64,000 bases of DNA from Janibacter cremeus (GCF_013409205.1 NZ_JACCAE010000001.1:2170001-2234000), one strand, 5' to 3'; numbered from the stretch's first letter, positions 17,285-26,202 are shown. Made by a program: numbers and translations. The notes: a model not told the origin generated them from the letters alone.

Positions 17285-18043
17285 CTACTCCCTGGCGAGC
17301 GTCTCGTACGCCTCGACCATCGCCGGGCCGTACCACGTCAGCAGTCGACCGCTGACCAGCCGGGTCGGAGCCTGCACGAAGGCCTCCGGACCGTCATCCA
17401 CGGTGAACTCGTACGGCTCGTCCGGCAGGAGCACGAGGTCGACGTCATCCCGATCGATGTCGGCGAGGTCCACGTGTGGGTACCGCTTGTCGGGGTCGGC
17501 ATCCGGCCCCGCGTAGGCATTGCTCCACCCGAGCCGGGACAGCAGGTCGGTGGTGTAGGTCCGCGGCCCGACGACCATCCACGGGTCACGCCAGATGGGG
17601 ACGACGAGGCGACCGCGCGGAGTGGGTGGTGGGGTGCCCCAGAGCTCCTCTGCATGTTCGAGCCAGTCGGGGACCGGCTGCTGCAGGGCCTCGACGAAGA
17701 GCCGGCGCATCGACGTCAGGGCCGAGGGGACGTCCTCGATGTCGGTCACCCAGACCGGGATCCCGCGGTCGCGCATCCGTCGCACGTCGAGCTCGCGGTT
17801 CTCCTCCTTGTTGACCACGACGAGGTCGGGCTCGAGGCCGGCGATCACCTTCAGATTCGGGTTCTTCGTTCCGCGCGCCCGCGTGACGTCGAGGTCCCCG
17901 GGGTGGGTGCACCAGTCGGTGGCGCCGACGAGCACCCCCGGGCAGGAGGCGGCGATCGCCTCGGTCAGGCTCGGCACGAGGGAGACGACCCGCTGCGGGG
18001 GAGGTCCCGGCTCGAGGGTGGCTCCGAGGTCGTCGGTGGGCAT
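17285..18043 (-). CDS. Helical-backbone metal receptor (BtuF-like), without signal peptide
   Basis: 252 aa from the ATG at 18043, which has AGGAG 6 bp upstream; a start nine codons earlier is less likely. RVVSLVPSLTEAI, DWCTHPGDL, KNPNLKVIAGLEPDLVVVNKEENR and WRDPWMVVGPRTYTTDLLSRLGW match the fold of periplasmic binding proteins for B12 or iron-siderophores (two lobes joined by a long helix). There is no signal peptide or lipobox and no permease or ATPase gene next to it, so it may be a cytoplasmic relative rather than a transporter part. It follows a DUF202 gene with one intervening base and is probably cotranscribed. The ligand is unknown. Confidence 0.8.
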   Translation of the reverse strand: MPTDDLGATLEPGPPPQRVVSLVPSLTEAIAASCPGVLVGATDWCTHPGDLDVTRARGTKNPNLKVIAGLEPDLVVVNKEENRELDVRRMRDRGIPVWVTDIEDVPSALTSMRRLFVEALQQPVPDWLEHAEELWGTPPPTPRGRLVVPIWRDPWMVVGPRTYTTDLLSRLGWSNAYAGPDADPDKRYPHVDLADIDRDDVDLVLLPDEPYEFTVDDGPEAFVQAPTRLVSGRLLTWYGPAMVEAYETLARE

Positions 18044-18044
18044 C

Positions 18045-18371
18045 TCAGTCTCCTGGAGTGACGAGGGCAAGCAACTCGGTCAGGGCCATCGCGACGATGG
18101 CCAGGGCGAGGGCGAAGGGGGCGCGACCGTCGCGTCGTCGGGCCGTCTCGCCGGGTGAGAGGTCGTAGCGGTGCCACCCGAGGACGAACGCCGCAACCGC
18201 GAGCCCCGCGGTCCCCAGGAAGAGCAGCAGGGCGACCACGCCGAGTGTCTCGGAGGAGTGCCGTGCGATGACTGCGGCGCCGGCGATGCTGGCGAGGGCG
18301 GTGCGCTGCCAGGACAGGGCCGTCCGCTCGGGCTGGGCGCCGCGAGGGGACGCGGTCGTGAACTCACTCAT
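18045..18371 (-). CDS. DUF202 family membrane protein
   Basis: 108 aa. The N-terminal ERTALSWQRTALASIAG is the DUF202 signature, and three hydrophobic helices follow (about 25-45, 48-68 and 85-104). It lies 16 bp after a second DUF202 gene and one base before the BtuF-like gene, forming a leftward cluster. The family is widespread, with no settled function. Confidence 0.85.
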   Translation of the reverse strand: MSEFTTASPRGAQPERTALSWQRTALASIAGAAVIARHSSETLGVVALLLFLGTAGLAVAAFVLGWHRYDLSPGETARRRDGRAPFALALAIVAMALTELLALVTPGD

Positions 18372-18387
18372 GGGTGCAGCTCCTGCA

Positions 18388-18762
18388 TCAGAGCACCACC
18401 ACGACGACCGCGAGGATCGCGGCGACGAGCAGCACGACGCAGGTGAGCACCACGGCCAGGGCTCCCATGGACGGCAACGGTGTCTCGTGCCGCATGGCCC
18501 GCTCGGCCCTGGCCCACCGCACGAATGCTGTGGCCGGCGTGATCACTCCCAGTCCGAGCAGCAGCGCCGACAGTCCGTGCACCACCCCCTCGGAGATGCC
18601 GAAGTCGATGACGTTCACGGCGACGCCGGCGGCGATCAGCGCGAGGGTCGTGCGCAGCCACGCCAGGAAGGTGCGCTCGTTGGCCAGCGAGAAGCGGAAG
18701 TCGGGCTCATCACCCTCGGCGTAGACCCACGCGGGCCAGCGGTCGGTGCTCACGCCCCTCAC
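18388..18762 (-). CDS. YidH-like DUF202 family membrane protein
   Basis: 124 aa. FRFSLANERTFLAWLRTTLALIAAG near residue 22 is the YidH/DUF202 signature, and hydrophobic helices lie at about 36-55, 65-85 and 101-123. The start is uncertain: GTGs at 18762 and 18753 are both in frame. The tandem arrangement with the shorter DUF202 gene (16 bp apart) resembles E. coli yidH-yidG and suggests that the two form one complex. The function is not established. Confidence 0.85.
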   Translation of the reverse strand: MRGVSTDRWPAWVYAEGDEPDFRFSLANERTFLAWLRTTLALIAAGVAVNVIDFGISEGVVHGLSALLLGLGVITPATAFVRWARAERAMRHETPLPSMGALAVVLTCVVLLVAAILAVVVVVL

Positions 18763-18774
18763 GCTACCGATGCC

Positions 18775-21700
18775 TCACACGTTGCGCCGGTACTGCCCGC
18801 CGACATCGAAGAAGGCCTCGGTCACCTGTTGGAGGGAGCACACCCGTGCCGCGTCCATGAGCACCGCGAAGACGTTCGCATCGCTCGTGGCGGCCTCCTT
18901 CAGGCGCTCGAGTGCTGCGGCCGCCTCGTCACGGTGGGTCTCCTGGAAGGAGTGCACGCGCTCCAGCTGCGAGACCTTTTCCTTCTCGGTGGCGCGAGCC
19001 AGCTCGATCTCATCAGGCTCCCCCTTCTCCCCGTCCTCACGGAGGAAGGTGTTGACGCCGACGATCGGGACCGAGCCGTCGTGCTTGCCGTGCTCGTAGA
19101 CGAGGGACTCGTCCTGGATGCGACCGCGCTGGTAGCCCGTCTCCATCGCGCCGAGGACGCCGCCCCGGTCATTGATCCGGTCGAACTCCAGCAGCACGGC
19201 CTCCTCGACCAGCTCGGTCAGCTCGTCGATGATGTAGCTGCCCTGCAGCGGATTCTCGTTGTAGGACAGGCCCCACTCGCGGCTGATGATCAGCTGGATG
19301 GCCAGGGCCCGACGCACCGACTCCGTCGACGGGGTCGTCACGGCCTCGTCGTAGGCGTTGGTGTGCAGGCTGTTGGCGTTGTCGTAGAGCGCGTTGAGGG
19401 CCTGCAGCGTCGTGCGGATGTCGTTGAAGTCCATCTCCTGGGCGTGCAGCGACCGGCCGGAGGTCTGGATGTGGTACTTCAGCTTCTGGCTGCGCTCGTT
19501 CGCGCCGTACTTCTCCTTCATCGCCACCGCCCAGATGCGGCGCGCGACCCGGCCGAGGACCGAGTACTCCGGATCCATGCCGGAGGAGAAGAAGAAGGAC
19601 AGGTTCGGTGCGAAGTCGTTGATGTCCATCCCGCGGGCGAGGTACGCCTCGACGTACGTGAAGCCATTGGCGAGGGTGAACGCGAGCTGGCTGATGGGGT
19701 TCGCCCCGGCCTCGGCGATGTGGTAGCCGGAGATGCTCACCGAGTAGAAGTTGCGCACGCCCTGCTCGATGAACCACTCCTGGATGTCGGCCATCATCCG
19801 CAGCGAGAACTCTGTGGAGAACAGGCAGGTGTTCTGCCCCTGGTCCTCCTTGAGGATGTCCGCCTGGACGGTGCCGCGGACGGTCTGCAGCGCGTGGGTG
19901 CGCAGCTCCTCGGCCTCCGCGCCCGACGGCTCGCGGCCCTCGCGCTCACGGAAGAGGTCGACCTGCTGGTCCATCGCCGTGTTGAGGAAGAAGGCGAGGA
20001 CCGTCGGCGCCGGCCCGTTGATCGTCATCGACACGCTCGTCGTCGGCGAGACGAGGTCGAAGCCGGAGTACAGGGCCTTCATGTCGTCGAGGGTGGCGAC
20101 GGAGACGCCGGACGTACCGACCTTGCCATAGATGTCGGGGCGCTCACCCGGGTCGCGCCCGTAGAGGGTGACCGAGTCGAAGGCCGTGGACAGGCGGGTC
20201 GCCGGCTGCCCCTGGGAGAGCATCTTGAAGCGACGGTTGGTGCGGAAGGGGTCACCCTCGCCGGCGAACATGCGCGCCGGGTCCTCGTTGTCCCGCTTGA
20301 ACGGGAAGACGCCGGCGGTGAAGGGAAACACCCCGGGCAGGTTCTCCGAGCGCCAGTAGGTGACGAGCTCGCCGTGATCGCTGGTCTTCGGCAGGGCGAC
20401 CCGGGAGATCTTGTTGCCGGAGAGGGACTCCTTGGTCAGCTTGGTGTGCAGTTCCTTGCCCCGGATCGTCACCACCTGCTCGTCGCCCTCGTAGGACTTC
20501 ACGACCGAGGGCCACCCCTCGATCTGGTCAGTGATCTCGGTGGGCATCTCCGCGCGGGCGGCATCGAGCAGCTCGTCGACGCCGTGCCCGTCCTTGCCGG
20601 CAGCAGTCAGCTCGTCATCGACGAGGGCCAGACGCTGCACCCGGCGGGCGTTGTCGGCAAGCTGCTGGGTCTGCTCGTGGTACCCGCGGACGGTCTCGGT
20701 GATCTCCGCGAGGTAGCGCACGCGAGTGGTCGGTACGACCTGCCCGAATCGGGTGGAGTACTTCGTGTCGACACGCTGGAGCTGGCCCTCGTCGACCGAG
20801 AGGCCCTTCTCGGCGAGAAGGTCGCGCAGGTGGTGGTAGAGACCGGTGACACCGTCGTCGTTGAAGGTCGCGGCGGAGGTGCCGAAGACCGGCATCTCCT
20901 CGGGCTTGACGCCGAAGGCCTCCCGGTTGCGCACCAGCTGGCGGGCGACATCGCGCAATGCGTCGGCAGCGCCGCGGCGCTCGAACTTGTTGATCGCGAC
21001 GACCTCCGCGAAGTCGAGCATGTCGATCTTCTCCAGCTGGCTGGCCGCGCCGAACTCCGGCGTCATGACGTACATCGGCACGTCGACGTAGGGGATGATC
21101 GCGGCGTCGCCCTGACCGATGCCCGGGGTCTCGACGACGACGAGGTCGTAGCCCGCGGCCTTGGTGATGTTGATGACGGTCTGCAGCGAGTCGGGGATCT
21201 CGCGCTCGCCGCGGGTGGCGAGCGACCTGAAGAGCACCGGAGAGGATCCTGCGCTGCTCTCGCCGAGGGAGTTCATCCGGATGCGGTCACCGAGCAGCGC
21301 TCCACCGCCTTTGCGGCGGGTGGGGTCGACGGCGATGACCGCGACGCGCAGCTTGTCCTGCTGGTCCACACGGAAGCGACGCACCAGCTCGTCGGTGAGC
21401 GAGGACTTTCCCGAGCCGCCGGTGCCGGTGAGGCCGAGGACGGGCGCGCTGGACTTCTCGGCGGCCTTGGTGACCCCGTCGAGGAAGGCACTGTCGAGCG
21501 CGTCGAGCTCGGCGCCGGAGATCGCGCGCGCGACGGCAGCGCGCTCACCGGCGAGGACCTGGTCGAGCGTCGTCGGACCGATCTGCCAGACGTTGGTGTC
21601 GCAGTCGGCGATGAGGGTGTTGATCATGCCGGGCAGGCCGAGACGTTGGCCGTCCTCGGGAGAGAAGATCGTCACGCCGGCCTTGCGGAGCCGGTCGATC

Positions 21701-22044
21701 TCCTCCGGCACGATGACGCCGCCGCCCCCGCCGAAGACCTGCACGTGCCCGGCGCCCTGCTCGCGCAGTAGTTGGGTGAGGTACTCGAAGTACTCCACGT
21801 GCCCGCCCTGGTAGGACGAGACGGCGACTCCCTGCACGTCCTCGTCGATCGCCGCATCGACGACCTCCTGGACGGAGCGGTTGTGCCCGAGGTGGATCAC
21901 CTCGGCGCCCTGGCTCTGCATGATCCGCCGCATGATGTTGATCGAGGCGTCATGTCCGTCGAAGAGCGCGGACGCGGTCACGAATCGCACCGGGTTGGTC
22001 GGGGAGTGCAGCTCTGGCTTGGCGGGCTTGGCGGGCGCAGACAT
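18775..22044 (-). CDS. icmF: Fused isobutyryl-CoA mutase IcmF
   Basis: 1089 aa, the normal length. Order: B12-binding domain (about 18-150) with DGHDASI carrying the cobalt-ligand His31; a MeaB-like GTPase domain (about 200-490) with P-loop GTGGSGKSS and DPTRRKGGGALLGDR; a linker; then the acyl-CoA mutase barrel (about 540-1080) with AEAGANPISQLAFT. It interconverts isobutyryl-CoA and n-butyryl-CoA (some members also isovaleryl/pivalyl-CoA) with adenosylcobalamin, and its GTPase domain loads and protects the cofactor. It stands alone on the minus strand. Upstream, at 22085-22101, is a motif also found before the adjacent marR gene, suggesting that this regulator controls it. The fused layout separates it from methylmalonyl-CoA mutase. 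Confidence 0.95.
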   Translation of the reverse strand: MSAPAKPAKPELHSPTNPVRFVTASALFDGHDASINIMRRIMQSQGAEVIHLGHNRSVQEVVDAAIDEDVQGVAVSSYQGGHVEYFEYLTQLLREQGAGHVQVFGGGGGVIVPEEIDRLRKAGVTIFSPEDGQRLGLPGMINTLIADCDTNVWQIGPTTLDQVLAGERAAVARAISGAELDALDSAFLDGVTKAAEKSSAPVLGLTGTGGSGKSSLTDELVRRFRVDQQDKLRVAVIAVDPTRRKGGGALLGDRIRMNSLGESSAGSSPVLFRSLATRGEREIPDSLQTVINITKAAGYDLVVVETPGIGQGDAAIIPYVDVPMYVMTPEFGAASQLEKIDMLDFAEVVAINKFERRGAADALRDVARQLVRNREAFGVKPEEMPVFGTSAATFNDDGVTGLYHHLRDLLAEKGLSVDEGQLQRVDTKYSTRFGQVVPTTRVRYLAEITETVRGYHEQTQQLADNARRVQRLALVDDELTAAGKDGHGVDELLDAARAEMPTEITDQIEGWPSVVKSYEGDEQVVTIRGKELHTKLTKESLSGNKISRVALPKTSDHGELVTYWRSENLPGVFPFTAGVFPFKRDNEDPARMFAGEGDPFRTNRRFKMLSQGQPATRLSTAFDSVTLYGRDPGERPDIYGKVGTSGVSVATLDDMKALYSGFDLVSPTTSVSMTINGPAPTVLAFFLNTAMDQQVDLFREREGREPSGAEAEELRTHALQTVRGTVQADILKEDQGQNTCLFSTEFSLRMMADIQEWFIEQGVRNFYSVSISGYHIAEAGANPISQLAFTLANGFTYVEAYLARGMDINDFAPNLSFFFSSGMDPEYSVLGRVARRIWAVAMKEKYGANERSQKLKYHIQTSGRSLHAQEMDFNDIRTTLQALNALYDNANSLHTNAYDEAVTTPSTESVRRALAIQLIISREWGLSYNENPLQGSYIIDELTELVEEAVLLEFDRINDRGGVLGAMETGYQRGRIQDESLVYEHGKHDGSVPIVGVNTFLREDGEKGEPDEIELARATEKEKVSQLERVHSFQETHRDEAAAALERLKEAATSDANVFAVLMDAARVCSLQQVTEAFFDVGGQYRRNV

Positions 22045-22084
22045 GAGGGAACCTCGTCATCGAGTAGTCGGTACCCGACCAATA

Positions 22085-22101
22085 CTAGGACATCCAAGCA
22101 T
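22085..22101. promoter_or_regulatory. Putative regulator site upstream of icmF
   Basis: CTAGGACATCCAAGCAT, 41 bp upstream of the icmF start codon, matches at 15 of 17 positions the sequence just upstream of the marR gene (22719-22735). Sharing between two promoters suggests a binding site, most simply for the MarR protein. A GGACRTCC core is near-palindromic. Confidence 0.5.
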
Positions 22102-22163
22102 TTCTGTGCGACCCCGCTCTGCGGTGCAATCCAAAAGGCATACGGCCCTTGGTCGTTCGTTCC

Positions 22164-22709
22164 TCACTCCCTGAGTCGGGCCGCATCCCCTTTGGCGTGC
22201 ACCGCGGTCACCTGCGCCACCGTGTCCCCGTGGGTGGCGCGAAGGGAGGTGAGCAGCTCGGTCGCTGCCGCGACCTGGTCCGGGTCCAGGCCGGGGGAGG
22301 TGAAGACGCGCGCGTTCAGGTCCGCCGTGGCCGCCTCGACGACCTCGGCCCCCTTCGTCGTGAGGGAGGCGAGGACGACCCGCCGGTCACGCTCGAGGCG
22401 CAGGCGCTCGGCAAGGCCCTGCTTCTCCAGGCGGTCGACGGCGCTCGTGACGCTTGTCGCGTGGACCTGCAGCAGCGAGCCGAGACGGCTCATCGGCATC
22501 GACCGTCGGCGGCTGAAGGCGAGCAGGCGCAGGATCTCGTATCGGGCGAAGGTCAACCCGTGGGGGCGCAGCACGTCCTCGACCCGCTCGACGAGGAGCT
22601 GCTGGGCCCGCGTGATCGAGGTGATCAGGGCCATGCCGTCCGCGGCGTCCGCCCAGCCGTGGGACACCCACTGCTGGCGCGCCTCGGCGATCGGGTCCCG
22701 GTCGGTCAT
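22164..22709 (-). CDS. MarR-family transcriptional regulator
   Basis: 181 aa. Residues about 30-150 form a winged helix-turn-helix: LTFARYEILRLLAF, MSRLGSLLQVHATSVTSAVDRLEKQGLAERL (recognition helix) and DRRVVLASLTTKG (wing). MarR dimers usually repress nearby genes and release DNA on binding small phenolic or CoA-type ligands. It is transcribed in the same direction as icmF, 119 bp upstream of it, and the shared 17-bp motif in front of both genes points to autoregulation plus control of icmF. An acyl-CoA or free branched acid would be a natural ligand; this is inference. Confidence 0.93.
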   Translation of the reverse strand: MTDRDPIAEARQQWVSHGWADAADGMALITSITRAQQLLVERVEDVLRPHGLTFARYEILRLLAFSRRRSMPMSRLGSLLQVHATSVTSAVDRLEKQGLAERLRLERDRRVVLASLTTKGAEVVEAATADLNARVFTSPGLDPDQVAAATELLTSLRATHGDTVAQVTAVHAKGDAARLRE

Positions 22710-22718
22710 GGCCTGATC

Positions 22719-22735
22719 CTAGGACGTCCACGCAT
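22719..22735. promoter_or_regulatory. Putative autoregulatory site upstream of marR
   Basis: CTAGGACGTCCACGCAT begins 9 bp upstream of the marR start codon and differs from the icmF-proximal copy at two positions. The GGACGTCC core is a perfect palindrome. Binding here would block initiation or the ribosome site. Confidence 0.5.
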
Positions 22736-22758
22736 CGGTCGCCGAGTGGTGTCGGACC

Positions 22759-23115
22759 TCAGGTCGTCAGCCACCAGCCGAGCGAGGCGAGCGCCACCCC
22801 GAGCACGAGGCTGACAACGAGGTCGGTCACGGCATGGCCGACCCGCTGCTCCCGCACGGCCGCCGTGATGTGGAGCGCGTGACTGGCGAAGGTCGTGAAG
22901 CCGCCGCAGAACCCGACCCCGAGGAGCGGGAGGAGCCAGTCGGGGCCACCGGAGGTGACGACCCCGGCGACGAGCCCGAGCAGGAGCGACCCGGGGAGAT
23001 TGACCAGCATCGTTGCCCCGGATGCGGTGGCGCCCCGGCGTCGGGCCGCGGTGGTTACCTCGTGACGGCCCAGCGCGCCGAGGGCGCCGCCGATGCTCAC
23101 GAAGAGCCAGGTCAC
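22759..23115 (-). CDS. crcB: Fluoride channel subunit, FluC/CrcB (second of pair)
   Basis: 118 aa from a GTG at 23115 that overlaps the preceding crcB gene by 4 bp. The GGALGALGRHE start, the VNLPGSLLLG segment (Asn lining the pore) and the GFCGGFTTFASHA segment (the TM3 break and Phe box) are typical of FluC. Four hydrophobic helices are visible. FluC exports F- passively across the membrane as a dual-topology dimer; many Gram-positive bacteria encode two subunits in tandem, as here, that assemble as an antiparallel heterodimer. No fluoride riboswitch is visible upstream of the pair. Confidence 0.93.
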   Translation of the reverse strand: MTWLFVSIGGALGALGRHEVTTAARRRGATASGATMLVNLPGSLLLGLVAGVVTSGGPDWLLPLLGVGFCGGFTTFASHALHITAAVREQRVGHAVTDLVVSLVLGVALASLGWWLTT

Positions 23116-23546
23116 AGCTCGTCCTCGTCCGCGATGTGCTCGGTCAATTCGGGCAGGAACACGAACCAGCGCTCTCCGATGAGCAACCCGGCCAAGCTCG
23201 CACCGACGCCGAGGACGATCGTGGTCACGACGTAGCCGAGTGCGGACACCACACCCTGGTCGTCCATGACCGTGTGCGCGTCCAGCGCGAAGGTCGAGTA
23301 CGTCGTCCACCCGCCGAGCAGGCCGACGGCAGCGAAGGGTCGCACCAGTGGGTGGCCCATCCGTGCCGACAGCCAGGCCACGAGCAACCCCATGGCAAGG
23401 GCCCCGGTGACGTTCACCGTCAGCGTCGCCCAGCCCCACCCGGGTCCGGCTGCGGGCAGGGATGCCCCGACCCACCACCGACCGAGCGTGCCGAGAGCAC
23501 CGCCAGCCAGCACGGCGAGGCGGGTCCCCTCCTCTTTCATGGGCAT
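23112..23546 (-). CDS. crcB: Fluoride channel subunit, FluC/CrcB (first of pair)
   Basis: 144 aa from the ATG at 23546; the ATG at 23540 is an alternative. Features are GGALGTLGRWWVG, TLTVNVTGALAMG (pore Asn) and GLLGGWTTYSTFALD. The last differs from the partner, having Trp and Tyr where the box usually has Phe, which fits the division of labour between heterodimer subunits. The C-terminus carries an extra acidic tail (HIADEDEL). It is translationally coupled to the second subunit and begins only 18 bp after the aminotransferase gene's 3' end region on the same strand. Confidence 0.92.
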   Translation of the reverse strand: MPMKEEGTRLAVLAGGALGTLGRWWVGASLPAAGPGWGWATLTVNVTGALAMGLLVAWLSARMGHPLVRPFAAVGLLGGWTTYSTFALDAHTVMDDQGVVSALGYVVTTIVLGVGASLAGLLIGERWFVFLPELTEHIADEDEL

Positions 23547-23564
23547 GTGCTCATGGTCACCTGC

Positions 23565-24782
23565 TCACGACCGCTTGGTCTCCAGGAAGTCCGCGATCCG
23601 GCCGATGGCCTCGGTGAGGACGTCCTCGTCGGGAAGGGTCACCAGGCGGAAGTGGTCCGGTTCGGGCCAGTTGAAGCCGCTCCCGTGGGTGACCAGGATC
23701 TTCTTCGCCCGCAGCAGATCGATGACGAAGGCCTCGTCGTCCTCGATCGGGTACACCTCCGGGTCGAGGCGAGGGAAGCAGTAGAGCGCGCCGCGCGGCT
23801 CGACGCACGAGACGCCGGGTATCTCGTTGAGCAGCCGGGAAGCGAGCTTGATCTGGTCGTGGTAGCGCCCGCCGGGCACGATGAGCTCGTCGATCGACTG
23901 GTATCCGCCCAGGGCGGTCTGGATCGTGTGCTGCGCCGGGACGTTGGAGCACATCCGCATGTTGGCCAGCAGGGTCAGGCCCTCGAGGTAGTCCTGCGCC
24001 AGGTGCTTCGGTCCGGAGATCATCACCCAGCCGGCACGGTAGCCGCACACACGGTAGGCCTTGGACAGGCCGGAGAAGGTGAGGCAGAGGACGTCGTCGC
24101 CGGCGTACTTCGCGGCGTGATGGTGGACGGCATCGTCGAAGATGATCTTCTCGTAGATCTCGTCCGCCATGACCACGAGATCGTGCCGCCGCGCGATGTC
24201 GACGAGGCCGCGCACGATCTGGGGCGAGTAGACGGCGCCGGTCGGGTTGTTGGGGTTGATGATCACCAGGGCGTGGGTGTTCTCGGTGATCTTCGACTCG
24301 ATGTCGGCCAGGTCGGGGTTCCACCCGTTGCTCTCGTCGCAGCGGTAGTGCACCGGGGTGCCTCCCGCGAGCGAGACCGCGCCGGTCCACAGCGGGTAGT
24401 CCGGGGCGGGGATGAGGATCTCGTTGCCGTCGTCCACGAAGGCCTGCAACACCATCGAGATCAGCTCGGAGACGCCGTTGCCGATGTAGACGTCCTCGAC
24501 GGTCGTGTCCTTCAGCCCCTTGGACTGGTAGTACTGCGCCACCGCGGTCCGCGCCGAGTAGATCCCCTTGCTGTCGACGTACCCTTGCGAGCCGGACAGG
24601 TGCCGGGTCATGTCGGCGACGATCGCCTCGGGGGCCTCGAAGCCGAAGGGCGCGGTGTTGCCGATGTTCAGCTTCAGGATCTTGTGGCCCTCGGCCTCGA
24701 GGCGCTGGGCCTCGACGAGGATCGGGCCGCGTACGTCGTAGCGTACGTCCTTCAGCTTTAGGCTCTGGCGGATCTGGCGCAT
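23565..24782 (-). CDS. alaA: Alanine-type aminotransferase (AlaA-like)
   Basis: 405 aa from the ATG at 24782 (MRQIRQSLKL), which follows AGAGGA; the longer frame upstream shows no conserved residues. The fold type I PLP site is seen in INPNNPTGAVY, VMADEIYEKIIFDD and the Schiff-base Lys in SGLSKAYRVCGYRAGW. The N-terminus SLKLKDVRYDVRGPI and NIGNTAPFGFEAP are typical of E. coli AlaA and its actinobacterial relatives, which convert pyruvate and glutamate to alanine and 2-oxoglutarate. It is divergent from the MFS transporter gene. Confidence 0.92.
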   Translation of the reverse strand: MRQIRQSLKLKDVRYDVRGPILVEAQRLEAEGHKILKLNIGNTAPFGFEAPEAIVADMTRHLSGSQGYVDSKGIYSARTAVAQYYQSKGLKDTTVEDVYIGNGVSELISMVLQAFVDDGNEILIPAPDYPLWTGAVSLAGGTPVHYRCDESNGWNPDLADIESKITENTHALVIINPNNPTGAVYSPQIVRGLVDIARRHDLVVMADEIYEKIIFDDAVHHHAAKYAGDDVLCLTFSGLSKAYRVCGYRAGWVMISGPKHLAQDYLEGLTLLANMRMCSNVPAQHTIQTALGGYQSIDELIVPGGRYHDQIKLASRLLNEIPGVSCVEPRGALYCFPRLDPEVYPIEDDEAFVIDLLRAKKILVTHGSGFNWPEPDHFRLVTLPDEDVLTEAIGRIADFLETKRS

Positions 24783-24861
24783 GTGCGTGATCCTCTCACT
24801 CCCTCCGGACGGGTCGCGCAGGATCCACCCCATGTGGATGACTGGTGAGTAGCATCGCGCC

Positions 24862-26202
24862 ATGGAGGCATCTTCGGCAGCGCTGCCGGCGCGGGTGCGG
24901 CGCGGCTACGGTCTGGGCTCGGTGGTCACGGGCGCCTTCCCGACCGTGCCGGGACTGCTGCTGCTGCCCTACCTCACCGACCGTCTGGGGATCGCCGCCG
25001 GACTGGCCGGCCTGATCGTCCTGCTGCCCAAGGCCTGGGACGTCCTGCTCAACCCCATCGCCGGGCGCATCTCCGACCGCAGCACCCACCCGGACGGGCG
25101 CCGGCGTCCGTTTCTCCTGCGCGGCGGCATCGCCCTCGCGGTGCTCTTCGCCCTCCTCTTCGCCGGACCGACCTCGCCACAGGGGCTCGCCGCGACCTGG
25201 GTGGTGCTGCTCTTCCTCGCCTGCGCGAGCGCCTACGCGTTCTTCCAGGTGCCGTACGTCGCGATGCCATCCGAGCTGACGAGGGACTACGGCGAGCGCA
25301 CCCGCCTGATGACCTGGCGGGTGGTCGTGCTCTCCCTGGCGATCCTCGTCTCCGGAGGGTTGTCCCCGGCACTGCGGGACGCGCTGGGCCCGCACTGGGG
25401 GTACCCCGCAGTGGGGGTCTTCGTGGGCCTGCTCATCCTCGGTGGCGCCGTGGGCGCGTGGTGGGCGACGAAGGGGGCCGCGCCGGTCGTCCACGTCACC
25501 GCCAGCGGGTCCCTGCGGGACCAGCTGCGGATCGTCGCCCGGGCACGGGACTTCCGCGCGCTGCTGCTGACCTACTCCGTGCAGGCGCTCGCGACCGGCG
25601 TCATGCTCGCCGGCGTCGACTACACCGCGCGCTGGGTCCTCGGGAGCCCGGGGGCCTCCACCTACCTCTTCGTGGCCTTCGTCGCGCCGGCGTTGGTCGT
25701 CACTCCGTTGTGGGAGCGAGTGGGGATGCGTACGGGCAAGCGGCCGGGATTCGTCGCCGCCACGGTGTGCTTCGCCGTGGGTGCCCTGCTGGTGTGGGTC
25801 CTGCGCGACCACGGGATCGGTGCGATCGCCGGGGCGATCGCGCTCGTCGGCGTCGGTTATGCGGGCGCGCAGATGTTCCCGCTGGCGATGCTTCCCGACG
25901 CGGCGGCCGTCGATGCCGACCGCACGGGGGAGAACCGTGTCGGGGTCTACACGGGGGTGTGGACGGCGGTCGAGACCCTCGGGCTGGCCTTCGGCCCCGG
26001 GGTCTACGCGCTCGTGCTCGTGGTCGGTGGCTACGTCTCCTCGACCGGAGGCGTCGTGGACCAGCCCGACTCGGCCCTGACCGCGATCGTCCTCGGCTTC
26101 AGCGTGCTGCCGGCACTGCTCTTCGTCGCCTCCCTGCTCCTCCTGCGCCACTACCGGATCGACGAGGCCGCCGTGCTGGCGGCCGGGAAGGACCTGCCAT
26201 GA
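24862..26202 (+). CDS. MFS transporter, GPH sugar:cation symporter-like
   Basis: 446 aa, twelve predicted membrane helices. The features KAWDVLLNPIAGRISDRS, DGRRRPFLLRGG and VPYVAMPSELTRDYGERTRL are those of the glycoside-pentoside-hexuronide:cation symporter branch of the MFS. Its stop overlaps the PLP-enzyme start by 4 bp (ATGA), so transporter and enzyme are made together. This suggests that the transporter carries the substrate or product of the decarboxylase, which would not be a sugar; the fold group alone does not fix the substrate. Confidence 0.88.
   Translation: MEASSAALPARVRRGYGLGSVVTGAFPTVPGLLLLPYLTDRLGIAAGLAGLIVLLPKAWDVLLNPIAGRISDRSTHPDGRRRPFLLRGGIALAVLFALLFAGPTSPQGLAATWVVLLFLACASAYAFFQVPYVAMPSELTRDYGERTRLMTWRVVVLSLAILVSGGLSPALRDALGPHWGYPAVGVFVGLLILGGAVGAWWATKGAAPVVHVTASGSLRDQLRIVARARDFRALLLTYSVQALATGVMLAGVDYTARWVLGSPGASTYLFVAFVAPALVVTPLWERVGMRTGKRPGFVAATVCFAVGALLVWVLRDHGIGAIAGAIALVGVGYAGAQMFPLAMLPDAAAVDADRTGENRVGVYTGVWTAVETLGLAFGPGVYALVLVVGGYVSSTGGVVDQPDSALTAIVLGFSVLPALLFVASLLLLRHYRIDEAAVLAAGKDLP

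Noticed and set aside
18268..21771. Very long open frame (over 1100 codons) on the plus strand opposite icmF
   Set aside because: It is the complement of a fully conserved IcmF gene. High GC keeps antisense frames open, and the translated product shows no domain, only Val/Leu/Gly/His-rich composition.
23547..23564. Fluoride riboswitch before the crcB pair
   Set aside because: Only 18 bp separate the first crcB gene from the upstream aminotransferase gene, too short for the aptamer, and no matching sequence is present.
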